The notes below the pieces were generated by a model that was not told the DNA's origin, made no database searches, and worked only from the letters and a program-made list of their open reading frames with translations. From Bradyrhizobium iriomotense (GTDB lineage: Bacteria > Pseudomonadota > Alphaproteobacteria > Rhizobiales > Xanthobacteraceae), in NCBI RefSeq assembly GCF_030160715.1, contig NZ_BSOW01000047.1, forward strand, positions 1 through 58,472: a stretch of DNA of 58,472 nucleotides, given 5' to 3'. Positions 9,876 through 19,377 of the stretch are shown piece by piece. Made by a program: the position numbers and the translations under genes. Every line of letters starts with the position of its first letter. The stretch's first letter is position 1.

Positions 9876-10640
9876 ATGAATCTCTTCAGCTTCGTCGAAT
9901 GCGCGAATCGAACGCAATCTCTCAAAGCCCTGTTTGATCTGCTTGTGAGCTGTGCGAGCGAAGAGGGGTTCACTGAGATCGCTTACGGAGCACTCACTTT
10001 CGCGGAGCCGCTTCGTCTACCGGGGTGTCCACCGCCTCTGGTAGCTATGAAGGTTCCCCCCGAGTGGTGCCAGCGCTACTTGGAACGCAAGTACTACACC
10101 GTCGATCCGGTGGTCCGGCGGACACCGATGTTTGCGGGGCCATTTCTATGGGACGAGCTCGCCAAAGAACATCAACTGCAGGCATGTGAACAACGTGTAC
10201 TACGAGAGGCCAGAGAGGCAGGCCTGAAGAATGGTGTCGGCGTGCCATTGTTTGGGCCATCAGGGCGAATATCTGTGATATCATTCGCCTCCCGTTTTGA
10301 TGATGCCGATCCTCAGAGGAATGTGAAGCATCTCAACGTGCTGGCTTGGCACTTCCATATTGCGTTTGCGGAGATCGCGAGGCCCTCGGACAGTGGCTCG
10401 AACAGAAAAGTGAGCCTATCGGAGCGCGAAAAGGATTGCCTGCGATGGGTCGCGGTGGGCAAATCGTCCTGGGAAATCGGGAAGATACTGAACGTGAGCG
10501 AGAATACGGTGAACTTCCATGTGAAGAACGCAATAAGAAAGCTCGGCACAGCGAACCGGACCCATGGTCTTGTAAAGGCGATTCGTCTTGGGCTCATTGA
10601 ATTTTCAGAGCCTGCGTTGGCAACGCCGTTGGTGGCCTAA
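9876..10640 (+). CDS. LuxR-family regulator with autoinducer-binding domain (no LuxI nearby)
   Basis: Transcription factor of 254 residues. The N-terminal ~165 residues match the acyl-homoserine-lactone binding domain: the YLERKYYTVDPVV block carries the Tyr and Asp of the ligand pocket, and GPFLWDELAKE follows the usual Trp position. The C-terminal part is a LuxR HTH: LSEREKDCLRWVAVGKSSWE, then IGKILNVSENTVNFHVKNAI and RKLGTANRTHGLVKAIRLGL. ATG 9876 has GTGAGG upstream and begins MNLFSFVECANR, the usual N-terminal length; the frame is open further upstream without support. No LuxI-type synthase is within the window, so it looks like a LuxR solo or one partnered elsewhere. It faces away from the phosphonate genes. 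Confidence 0.9.
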   Translation: MNLFSFVECANRTQSLKALFDLLVSCASEEGFTEIAYGALTFAEPLRLPGCPPPLVAMKVPPEWCQRYLERKYYTVDPVVRRTPMFAGPFLWDELAKEHQLQACEQRVLREAREAGLKNGVGVPLFGPSGRISVISFASRFDDADPQRNVKHLNVLAWHFHIAFAEIARPSDSGSNRKVSLSEREKDCLRWVAVGKSSWEIGKILNVSENTVNFHVKNAIRKLGTANRTHGLVKAIRLGLIEFSEPALATPLVA

Positions 10641-11700
10641 CGGTGTAGCCTCCGCTCGATAGAAACGTGACCACAAACGTCGCAAGCTGATTTGCGGAAG
10701 AAGCGAGCCGCGCGCCGGTATGGCCTCAAAAGGCTGGCCTGGTTGACATGGATTCCCCGACATCTACTTCCTTGTGACCTTGACCGATGGATGCTGCTAC
10801 TCAATAGGCCGTCGTCAGCTGACCAGCTGTGCCCGCGCCGCTAGCTAGCGCGCTCGACACCACTTAGTAAAAGATATGCTTTGGCACGGTCTTTTCCTTA
10901 ACGTTTCGCGCACAGGAGCGACAGCGATGTGCTTATGATACAGATTGTTAGGTATTCCAGACTTGCGAAGGAGCCGCGCTTCTGCAGAACACTGAAGCCC
11001 TAGAAAAGCCTTACACCTTGCCGCGTTGCTGCCGAACTACGCGTCAGCATGTCCCAGTACTGGGAGGTAGCGGGTAAGCTTTGGCGAGCGCGACTTGGTG
11101 CAAAGTATCTGCACAAACAGCAATGTCTGCCGATGCACGTCTAGCTATTGTCGTCATCAGGTGTAAACAATGCGCGTAGGCGAGGTGGGACTTCGCTGAA
11201 GCTGCGCTGGTTGATGATGCGGAGAATTGATGATCGCGAGCTCGATCCAATTTTCGAGGCAATCAGCGTCGCTAACGTGCTCCTCACTCTAATTGGGCGC
11301 GGGCGGATAATCCAGGTCTCACACATCCCACTTTGCGGATCGTCTTTGGAGAGGTGGTGCAGGCGTGTCTCGCTGGCATAATGGAAACGTCGTCTGCTGT
11401 GTGCCATGATTGCCGAAAGCCAAAGCATCGGCGCCATCAAGGTCGCAAAAGCCGCACGTCGCAACGTGTTATTTGCTGTAAGGCGCTGGATTAACGAAGC
11501 CGAAGCTTTTGCACAGACCGCCGGTGACACACTCGAGCGTAGTTGTGGGGCGGTTTACACTATGGCGCCTTGCGCACTCGCTGTGCCTCAGCACATCCAG
11601 CAGGTCGACATATCCCTGAAGTTTCAGAACGGACATAAGGACGTTAAAGCGGGCACTTTTCAGAAAATAGAGGCACCTAAGTGATCTTGCGCTCTTGAAC
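10641..11700. other. 1 kb gap with no gene seen
   Basis: The small frames here (longest about 129 codons on minus, 92 on plus) have no recognisable features. I see no transposase pieces or structured RNA I could name. Confidence 0.35.
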
Positions 11701-11707
11701 TATGAAG

Positions 11708-11735
11708 AAAGAGCCCCGGCTGCGGCCGGGGCTCT
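11708..11735 (-). terminator. Intrinsic terminator of the Omp25-like gene
   Basis: AGAGCCCCGGC (11710-11720) and GCCGGGGCTCT (11725-11735) form an 11-base-pair perfect stem with a 4-base loop. On the minus strand it is followed by TTTCTTCAT. It lies 28 bases past the stop of the 11763-12503 gene. Confidence 0.85.
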
Positions 11736-11762
11736 CGATCGCGTTTGGAGGTGAGGAGATCG

Positions 11763-12503
11763 CTATTTGAGAGCTACGGGCCAGCCAAACTTGTAGTTGA
11801 CTCGCGCGGTCACGAGATCGAAATCCTGGCGGATACGATCGTTCCCAAACGAGCCACCACCGGCAGCGGTGAAGTTCACGTCGCTAGTCGGCATGAACAC
11901 ATGGTCATACTCAAGACCAGCTGACCAGTTCGGCGTCAAGTTGACCTCGAATCCGGCACCAACGACGCCCCCCCAACGTGTCGTGTCCGCGCTCCCAAGC
12001 TGCGTGCCTGAAGCAACGGCGTCGACCTGATAGCTGCTGCTCACGATCGCGGTGCCGCCTTTGGCGTAAAGCAGGACGTTGCTGATCGCATACCCGATCT
12101 GGCCAGTGATCAAGCCGAACGAGTCGATCTTTGTCTGGTTCCTGTTGGTCGGAAAAGCAGTGCTGACATTGGAGCCGTTGAAATCGGCCCAGTTGCCCTG
12201 GCCTTCGACGCCAAGCACTGTCTGGCCGATCTGCCAGCGATAGCCGATCTGCCCGCCCACCGTGCCGCCGCTTGCGTCGTGGGAGCCCTCAGGCGTCGTG
12301 CCTGCAAAATCCCAGGAGTTATGGCTCGAACCCCAACCGCCGTTGACGCCAGCATAGAAGCCGCTCCAGTCGTAGAGTGCGAGCGCGACCGGTGGCGGTG
12401 GCGCCTTGGTGTAGACGGGCTGTGCGGTGAGATCCGCGGCGAATGCAGGCGCCGCAGCGGTGAGTGCGACGATGCTCGCAGTCGTAAGCAACAAGTTCTT
12501 CAT
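11763..12503 (-). CDS. Omp25/Omp31-like outer membrane beta-barrel protein
   Basis: Small eight-stranded barrel protein of the Omp25/Omp31 group, 246 residues, probably structural or immunogenic. The signal peptide MKNLLLTTASIVALTAAAPA ends at FAADL. The mature part opens with the family hallmark YDWSGFYAGVNGGWG, then GGTVGGQIGYRWQ and FGLITGQIGYA, and closes with VTARVNYKFGWP; the terminal strand has the family's aromatic residues, though three more residues follow. I chose ATG 12503; another ATG at 12515 adds four residues, and an AAAGGA lies just upstream of both. It is a single gene with its own terminator. Confidence 0.9.
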   Translation of the reverse strand: MKNLLLTTASIVALTAAAPAFAADLTAQPVYTKAPPPPVALALYDWSGFYAGVNGGWGSSHNSWDFAGTTPEGSHDASGGTVGGQIGYRWQIGQTVLGVEGQGNWADFNGSNVSTAFPTNRNQTKIDSFGLITGQIGYAISNVLLYAKGGTAIVSSSYQVDAVASGTQLGSADTTRWGGVVGAGFEVNLTPNWSAGLEYDHVFMPTSDVNFTAAGGGSFGNDRIRQDFDLVTARVNYKFGWPVALK

Positions 12504-13154
12504 TTCGAGCTTCATTTCCTTTAGTGGCCCCCGGCCGTTCGCGTCATAACAGCGCCGACGCGAATTGCTGTAACTGCAGCGCAACATTCGCTCTCAAAGA
12601 ATCGGCTTGATCCTGACGCTGCGTAAGGTTGTACGCTTGAACGTCCCTAACAACGCACGCATCGAATTGCATCAGATGCGTGCGGTAATTCCGACTGGAG
12701 TAGGTGGCTGTACGTCGAAGCTCGTTGATGAAGGATGGTCACCCGCATGCTTGATGACAAAAAATGGAGTGCGACACGATTGCACTTAGACACGCAACGA
12801 CAACAAATGTGCTTTCCTCGAAGCTGTCGTGTCCATCAGCGAGAATAAGCGGCGCAGGGATGCCGCGCTGGATGGCGATCGGTCCGTGGAGAGTGGCGCG
12901 CTATATTCTCACGGGTTCGACGGCACCGAGACGGGCGCGCTGAAACAATTCGCTACACTGAACCGGACTTGCTCGGCGATGCTTTGCCGAACGCGTAGCA
13001 GCGAACGTCAGAATGCCTAAGGAGCGCTGCGTCTTCGGTCGGACATAGCGGTGCCTGAGTTGGATCGTGGGCTGCTCGCAAGTCTCCTAGGATGACTGGG
13101 AGTCTGGCAATGCACCGTTTTGGTGGCGAGTTCCTGTTCTCTATCTGATCCCTA
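12504..13154. other. no gene seen between the Omp25-like gene and the methyltransferase
   Basis: Contains the leader and promoter of the Omp25-like gene (leftward). The open frames of 60-100 codons on either strand have no recognisable features. Confidence 0.3.
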
Positions 13155-13931
13155 TCAGCCGACTTTGCGCCACGGGATGAGCATGCCGGCTTGTCTTTTG
13201 TATTGGCGGTACTGCTCCCCGAATAGTTGGAGAAGATCCCGCTCTTCGAAGAAGATCCCGACAAAGATGTAGGCGGTGGTCACGGCCGCAAACAGTAAAT
13301 GCCCGATTGTCATGACCGGCGCGGCCCAGAACGCGATGATAAAGCCGAGATAGATGGGATGTCGCACGAATTTGTAGTACAGGGGCTTTTTGAACTGCGG
13401 CGCCGGTATGCCGCGACCGCTGAGATTGGCGGTGACGTGACGCATTCCAAACAATTCGAAATGATCGATAAGGAAAGTGCTGGAGAACACAGTCGCCCAG
13501 CCGACAAATGATAGCGTCGCGATCATCACGAATACGTCGGGGTCCTCGACCTGCCAAACAACCGCCGGAAGCGGCCTCCACTGCCAGAATAATAACATGA
13601 GGCAAAGGCTAGCCAAGAGCACGTAAGTACTTCGTTCAATGCAGGTCGGCACATATCGTGTCCAACAGTTCTTGAACCCCTTGCGTGCCATGCCGGTGTG
13701 CTGGATAGCAAACAGAGCCATCAACAACGTGTTTATGGAGAGCGCATCGATAACCGACGCCTCCGGCCCCGTGTCAATCGTCTTCGGCACGCCTATGCCG
13801 CTTACGAAGCCGACAGCGTAGACAATCGTAAAGAGAAACACCGCGTAAGCGAATAAGCCGTAGAGGAAAGCGATCAATCGCAACAATCGTGTCTGGGAAG
13901 CTGCTTGTCTTGTGGAGTTCACCTTAAGCAT
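13155..13931 (-). CDS. MddA/NnrU-type membrane methyltransferase (isoprenylcysteine methyltransferase superfamily)
   Basis: Integral membrane protein of 258 residues with about five hydrophobic segments: near residues 18-45, 63-80, 100-118, 133-150 and 200-225. The C-terminal catalytic block of the isoprenylcysteine-methyltransferase/NnrU superfamily is present: KKPLYYKFVRHPIYLGFIIA (the RHP motif binds S-adenosylmethionine), then GIFFEERDLLQLFGEQYRQY. Members with this layout include MddA, which methylates methanethiol to dimethyl sulfide and has been described in Bradyrhizobium. The exact substrate is inferred from overall resemblance. ATG 13931 has GGAG 7 bases upstream. It has no operon partner. 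Confidence 0.75.
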   Translation of the reverse strand: MLKVNSTRQAASQTRLLRLIAFLYGLFAYAVFLFTIVYAVGFVSGIGVPKTIDTGPEASVIDALSINTLLMALFAIQHTGMARKGFKNCWTRYVPTCIERSTYVLLASLCLMLLFWQWRPLPAVVWQVEDPDVFVMIATLSFVGWATVFSSTFLIDHFELFGMRHVTANLSGRGIPAPQFKKPLYYKFVRHPIYLGFIIAFWAAPVMTIGHLLFAAVTTAYIFVGIFFEERDLLQLFGEQYRQYKRQAGMLIPWRKVG

Positions 13932-15234
13932 GGATCGACTCCGCTTTCGGGCAGCGGCTCGCTCAAGGCCGTGGGGTGCTGAAGGATCAGGAAAAACATC
14001 CGATCAAAGCCTCATGGTCCTGCACATATGGTGGAGATACAGCCGATATGCGGCGCTGACGAAATACTCGATGATCGTCATCATCAGCAAAGAGCCGTCG
14101 ACCGTCTGCACCGCGTGAGCAATGCGGACTAAGGGAAAGCCTGGGTTGACGAGCCTCAAAGCGATATGACAACGAGCAGGTCTCATCGTGAACTCCTGGC
14201 GCAGTTCGCTGCCCGCAACATTGGTTGCGGAGCTTTCATCCTCATCCCAGCAAAAGGCGTGCCGATCGCGGAATTGGGGGTGCATCTTGCATGACTGGAG
14301 AACACCCGTGCTATCCGCTGCCAAATGGGGATAATGCTGAGGCTTTTGGGATTTTTGACATGGCGTAGTCACCGGACATGGCTCGCATGACGGGCCCCTA
14401 TGTGATGCCAGCCACTCCTCGCGCCGCTTGCGCGAGACTTGACGATGATGTGCCTTGCGACTTGGTGCCGTCATTCCGGGATACCGCTTCAGAACCCGAC
14501 GCGCCGGTGGCTCGAACGTGGGATGTCCTGGCATCCAGCACCTCGATTGGTCATCGCGGTTTCTACGGCCAGTTGCCGTGTCAGGGCGCCAGCTTTTCGT
14601 TTCTCTCATCGCGGTCGATTACGCGCGCAGGATGGCGCTGCGGCCGACCCTTGCCGAGAATTGGGAGCGGATCGATGGTCAGTCGCTGCGGCTGTCCGTT
14701 TTTGGGACGGAAGGCTGCTGATGCCAGAAGAAGTCGCTATCAAACTCGGTCCCGATCAAATGTTGAGGTCCTGACGTAACGGAATCGACGGATGCGCGGC
14801 AGTTGCTCGATCAGCTCGACCAGGCCGAGGTCGTGGACCCCTGCGCCGCGATCGTACACGCCAAGGGCCCCCGACGCTCTTGAAACTGGCTTATCGGCGC
14901 TCCGGCTGCGGCAATTGCGTGTCTCATAGCCACTGAACGAGCGGCTGATCGTCGCATTCGAGCGCAAGGGGTGCAAAGCCCGCCGCGCCTCCGTAAGGAT
15001 GCCCCCCGTCATCCGTTTACACGAAGCGGCGATCCGAACAGCTTCTTAGCCTGCTATCCGCTCTTAATGCGCAGAGGATCCATCTCCTCAGGCGGGGCCA
15101 GCCCCGGGCCACCGGCAATTGCAGTGCTGCTTGTTCGAAACAATGAACTTGAAGTGACTGGCGCGTCAGGTTGTAGGCTGCAAACCACATGATGCTGGCG
15201 TATCGAAAGCGCAGTGACAAGACTGGAGAGAACT
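13932..15234. other. 1.3 kb without a convincing gene
   Basis: Several frames of 90-200 codons overlap on both strands around 14.0-15.0 kb. None has a ribosome site plus recognisable protein character. Some may be decayed mobile-element sequence. The last 100 bases carry the leader of the S9 peptidase. Confidence 0.3.
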
Positions 15235-17325
15235 GTGTCTGAAGCAAGCTCGGCAGAGGTAAGCGGTGGGAAGCCAACGCTCTCCGCTCCTGATGATGAT
15301 CCATATCTCTGGCTGGAAGAGATAGAGGGACCTCGGGCGCTCGACTTTGTTGAGCAGCAGAATGGCAAAACTCTGCAGGTGTTCGGCGGAGCGACATTCA
15401 TCCAGGATCGCGACGAACTGGCTTCGATCTATGACCGAGCGGACAATATACCCTATGTCAGCCGGCACGACGACCATCTCTACAATCTTTGGAAAGATGC
15501 CGATAATCCGCGGGGCCTCTGGCGTCGGACGACTTTAGAAGAATTTCGAAAGTCGAAGCCGTCATGGGAGGTTTTAATCGATGTGGATCGGCTCGCGGCC
15601 ATGGAAGGCGAGGACTGGCTTGTAAGCTGGACCGCCATGCTGCCTGGTAGCTCACAAGTGATACTCGCTCTGTCACGGGGCGGCAGCGATGCAGTGACGC
15701 TGCGAGAGTTTAACCTGACTGCGAAGAGTTTTGTGCCTGATGGTTTTGTGCTTGGGGAAGCGAAGAGTAGTGCCGCTTGGGTCGATCAGGATACACTTCT
15801 ATTGTCCAGTGCTTATGGCGAGGGCATGGCGACATTGTCGGGCTATGCTAGGACCGTCCGATTGTGGCGCCGCGGTGACCCCATTGAACAAGCGGCCGTG
15901 GTGTTTGAGACGACCGCCGATCACATTGGTGTCAGCTGCAGGATCGATCGAACCGGCCAAGAGAAACGCGTCTGGTTCACCGATCAGCTGAATTTCTTCA
16001 ATTCCCACACATGGCTTGGAACCGAGTCAGGGGCGTACATCAAGCTCGACCTTCCTACCGATATCTGGCTGCAGCCGCATCAGGATTGGCTGGCGGTGAA
16101 GCTCCGCTCGGCCGCGACAATCGATCGAGTAATCTACCCGACAGATACCCTGATCGGCATATCGTTGAGCGCCTTTCTCGCTGGGAAGCGTAACTTCGCG
16201 GTGCTGTTTCTGGCAAGCCCGCGGCGAGCACTGCAGGGATTCTTCTGGTCGGGCGGTAAGCTTGTCCTCTCCATCCTAGACGAGCTGCGGCCGGTCTTCG
16301 AGAGTTGCACGCCATATACTACGACTTGGAGCCGCGAGCCGCTGAGCATGCTTCCCGATATGGGCCTCGTTGATGTCTCGCCGCTCGACCGCGATCCATC
16401 CGAGAGCAACGGCGACCTGCTTGTGAGGATCCAGGATCCGCTCACGCCCCCGTTACTGATGCTTTTGGACCAAGGCGTAGCAAGTCCAGCGGTGCTTAAG
16501 GAAGCTCCAAAGACCTTTAGCGCCGATGGTCTGGTGGTCACCCAGCATGAAGCGATCTCGGTCGATGGCGAGCGCATTCCCTATGTGCAGACCGGGCCGA
16601 AACGGGAGACGGGCGGTGCGCCCGTCCATATGAGCGGTTATGGCGGGTTCGGCATCTCAGTGAAGCCGTACTACAATTCCGCGCTCGGCAAGCTGTGGCT
16701 CGAGCGTGGGGGCACCACGGTTCAGGCACATTTGCGGGGCGGCGGCGAATTCGGCACGCGATGGCACGATGCTGGACGCCTCGCCGGCAAAAGGCTCTCC
16801 CATGATGATTTCGCAAGCGTTGCCGCCGACCTTGTCCGCCGCGGCGTCACACAGGCAAAGCGGATCGCGGCCGAGGGCGGATCGAACGGCGGCATTCTCA
16901 TCAGCAATATGCTGGCGCGGTACCCTGAGCGTTTCGGCGCGCTGTTCTGTACCATTCCGCTGATCGACATGCGCCGCTACACGAGGCTGCTTGCAGGCGC
17001 GAGTTGGATCGCGGAATTTGGCGATCCCGACAAGGTCGAAGAATGGGAATGGCTCAAGACCTATTCCGCCTACCATATTGCCAAGCCCGGGCAAAACTAC
17101 CCGCCGATCCTGATCGCCACGACGCGGCGGGACGATCGCGTCCATCCCGCACACGCTCGCAAGATGGTGGCCAAGCTCCAAGGGATGGGCTATGAGGCTT
17201 ATCTCTACGAGCCGGACGCTGGCGGTCACGGCTATGGGCGGGACAACAAGGAACATGCCGGCTTTCAGGTGCTGGGCTTCCAATTCCTGAAAAGCAAGAT
17301 TGGCTGGCTGGATGAGACGACCTGA
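15235..17325 (+). CDS. Prolyl oligopeptidase family serine peptidase (S9A)
   Basis: Cleaves short peptides. About 696 residues, the usual size of the S9A group. The N-terminal half contains the seven-bladed propeller typical of S9A, opening DPYLWLEEIEGPRALDFVEQ. The C-terminal hydrolase has HMSGYGGFGISVKPYYN (oxyanion region), GGEFGTRWHDAGR, RIAAEGGSNGG (nucleophile Ser near 550), TRRDDRVHPAHARKM (Asp near 633) and GGHGYGR (His near 665). The triad is complete and no signal peptide is seen, so the protein is probably cytoplasmic or periplasmic by another route. GTG 15235 has GGAG 6 bases upstream; an in-frame GTG at 15214 adds seven residues. No co-transcribed neighbour. Confidence 0.92.
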   Translation: MSEASSAEVSGGKPTLSAPDDDPYLWLEEIEGPRALDFVEQQNGKTLQVFGGATFIQDRDELASIYDRADNIPYVSRHDDHLYNLWKDADNPRGLWRRTTLEEFRKSKPSWEVLIDVDRLAAMEGEDWLVSWTAMLPGSSQVILALSRGGSDAVTLREFNLTAKSFVPDGFVLGEAKSSAAWVDQDTLLLSSAYGEGMATLSGYARTVRLWRRGDPIEQAAVVFETTADHIGVSCRIDRTGQEKRVWFTDQLNFFNSHTWLGTESGAYIKLDLPTDIWLQPHQDWLAVKLRSAATIDRVIYPTDTLIGISLSAFLAGKRNFAVLFLASPRRALQGFFWSGGKLVLSILDELRPVFESCTPYTTTWSREPLSMLPDMGLVDVSPLDRDPSESNGDLLVRIQDPLTPPLLMLLDQGVASPAVLKEAPKTFSADGLVVTQHEAISVDGERIPYVQTGPKRETGGAPVHMSGYGGFGISVKPYYNSALGKLWLERGGTTVQAHLRGGGEFGTRWHDAGRLAGKRLSHDDFASVAADLVRRGVTQAKRIAAEGGSNGGILISNMLARYPERFGALFCTIPLIDMRRYTRLLAGASWIAEFGDPDKVEEWEWLKTYSAYHIAKPGQNYPPILIATTRRDDRVHPAHARKMVAKLQGMGYEAYLYEPDAGGHGYGRDNKEHAGFQVLGFQFLKSKIGWLDETT

Positions 17326-17686
17326 GCGAGGTCCGCCCGTTCTTTCAAACACCAGTCTGAAATTGCTGGCCGGAGGTTTGGCGGCCTGGATCAGCGTGAG
17401 GTCGGAATCGGGCGCAGGCTCCTCAAGGTCAGTACTTTGCGAACGCTCGTTCGCCGTTGCGTTCGTGCACAATCAGTCTGTAACGCCCAGATTTCTGCTC
17501 ACCATGACATATTCGCTTGGCCAAACCGCAAGCTTAGCTTCTATCTAGCGGCGAGCCGCCCTTAACCTTGGAAGAAAGTGAGGTTACCCGGTGGGTTCAG
17601 AGGGCCGTGCGTATACAACCCACGCCTGCTTGGCAGCTCCACTTCATCCCTGCTAGATGTGTGCACAGAATCCCAACGGAGTTGTT
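17326..17686. other. no gene seen
   Basis: Intergenic sequence after the S9 peptidase. One 82-codon plus-strand frame overlaps the peptidase end without support. Confidence 0.3.
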
Positions 17687-17872
17687 ATGCCCAAGACGCT
17701 GAACAAGAAAATTGTACGTCGCGAGTACACAAAGACAGACGTAAAGGAACTGCGCGCACATTCGAGGGCGAAGACACCCGTTACGAAAATCGCAAAGCTT
17801 ACAAAGCGAACGACCGGATCGCTGCGTCAAAAGGCGCGAAAGTTAGGCATCCCGCTCGGACACCGACGGTAG
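17687..17872 (+). CDS. Small basic protein with an HTH-like segment
   Basis: 61 residues, strongly basic, starting MPKTLNKKIVRREYTKTDVK. The second half, PVTKIAKLTKRTTGSLRQKA followed by RKLGIPLGHRR, looks like a helix-turn-helix in which the second helix recognises DNA. Similar short proteins are common in Rhizobiales. GGAG lies 5 bases before ATG 17687; an upstream in-frame ATG at 17657 lacks a good site. Regulatory role is an inference. Confidence 0.75.
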   Translation: MPKTLNKKIVRREYTKTDVKELRAHSRAKTPVTKIAKLTKRTTGSLRQKARKLGIPLGHRR

Positions 17873-18038
17873 TGAGCGCGTCGCGCGGTAGAAACACCGC
17901 GCGGAAGCACCCGAGGTCAAGTACATTGCCGGGAGGAAGCTCAGCGCCATCTGAGTTTGGTGCATGCACTCACCGCGTCATCTACCGGCTGCGAGCTGAG
18001 GCCAGCTTGTGCGGAACGCAAGGTGCGCCGGGCAACCG

Positions 18039-18064
18039 TATGGCAACACGTTATGGCAACACGT
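18039..18064. repeat. 13-base perfect tandem duplication
   Basis: TATGGCAACACGT occurs twice head to tail in a non-coding stretch upstream of the broken HTH gene. Probably slippage. Confidence 0.75.
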
Positions 18065-18199
18065 TCGGCGGCTTGAAAAAGCCGCCGGGATACACCGGCC
18101 ACATGATCGAGCCCGCATGTGTCACTGCGAAGCTACTTTATCGGACCTGCGCCGTGTCTTGACACGTCCAGTCCTTGGGCCGTGCCAAAAAGGAAAGCA

Positions 18200-18494
18200 C
18201 TGCCGCAAGACGGACATCAAATTCCTTACCTCCGAGGAAGTGTCTGCACGATACGGTGGCTAGTTCACGCTGGGCACGCTGCGGAATTTGCGCGCGAGGC
18301 GAACAGGGCCTGCATACATCAAGATCGGGAAAGCCGTCTTATACCTGGTGGACGAGCTTGGCGCGTGGGATCGCCGAAATCTCGTGATTTGTAGTTCGTC
18401 GGCTTATCGGAGGCTAGAGGTTCCCATGTGCAACCTTCTGTCTGTCGGTGCTTGCACTTTCCATCCCTTGCTGGAGGATAGCGGATCCGAATGA
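18200..18494 (+). pseudogene. Excisionase-like HTH protein broken by one amber codon
   Basis: The frame reads FLTSEEVSARYGG, then TAG, then FTLGTLRNLRARRTGPAYIK and IGKAVLYLVDELGAWDRR without any frame change. This is the HTH_17 (excisionase/MerR-like) domain of small rhizobial DNA-binding proteins, in which the stop position is usually Gln (CAG). A single C-to-T change would explain it. No good start is visible upstream of FLTSEEV, and the C-terminal tail after WDRRNL does not resemble the family, so further decay is likely. Start and end are approximate. Confidence 0.75.
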
Positions 18495-18751
18495 TGTTTT
18501 GGTCCTCTAGAAAAGAACGCCTCTTTCTAGCGCAATGAGGGCACATATGCGGCGGAAAAACCTAGCACAACGCGAGCCTGAGAACTCCCGCACCGGAATG
18601 AGCCGGTTCGGGACGGCCGCAAGTCTACGGCGAGCTTATCAATGGCCGAAACGGCGGAAAACTTTCAGACCACAGGTTGCCCCGGCACGTACTGTTTGAG
18701 CTGCACAACTTAAGCGAGCTAGCGGGCTCATGAAAGGTTCAACGAGCTCTT

Positions 18752-19024
18752 CTAGGATTTGGTGACCGGCCTGATCCGGCGCAGCAGTGAATTGGCATAT
18801 TCCTCACGCTCGCGCATGAAGCGCTCTTGATGCGCTTTGAACGTCTCGACCCGCTTCCTGATCTGATCGCGTTCGCTGCCACCATAGTCGGGCACGCTGA
18901 GGCCACCCCGGTCGACGACTTTTTTCGGTTGAGGCCGGGGCTGCTCGATCTCCACCTTCAGCGATCCGGCGAACGCCGTCGCTTCAGCGACAAGCGCATC
19001 GAGTTCGCTCTTCCAATCACGCAT
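18752..19024 (-). CDS. Conserved hypothetical protein, coiled-coil-like
   Basis: 90 residues, rich in Arg, Glu and Lys, no signal or membrane segment. MRDWKSELDALVAEATAFAG and the ERDQIRKRVETFKAHQERFM block suggest two long helices joined by a Pro-rich linker (EQPRPQPKK). GGAG precedes ATG 19024 at a usual distance. The GC-rich codons match those of the M16 pair downstream. Function unknown; I recognise the type from Bradyrhizobium but not a family name. Confidence 0.7.
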   Translation of the reverse strand: MRDWKSELDALVAEATAFAGSLKVEIEQPRPQPKKVVDRGGLSVPDYGGSERDQIRKRVETFKAHQERFMREREEYANSLLRRIRPVTKS

Positions 19025-19377
19025 TGACGCTCTCCCGCGCAGTACGGCCCGTTAGACTAGCAGTTCATCACAAGCCAGGCCGCGACGTGGCGCTGGTCGC
19101 AACATAGGGAGGCCACCCCTCATCCGCTTCTCTCCTTGAAGGAGGCGCCGGCAACATTGCCGGCGGCCCTCCGGGTTCAAAACGCTCATTGTGAAATAAT
19201 GCAGTCCAGCCCCGTGCCAGAGATCTTATAGAGCCAAAACGCGTCGTCTCCTAGTTTTGCCATTCAGGACGCTTAACGGGTCCGATGCGGCTTGCGCTGG
19301 ACCCGCGAAGCGCCACACATTAAACAGACGCGAGGTGCCGAACTCGATTTATGGAACGCTGCTGGCAATAAGGCACT

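Noticed and set aside
10860..10900. Possible sigma-54 promoter (TTTGGCAC near 10878)
   Set aside because: The -12 element lacks the essential GC at the right spacing, and no gene follows.
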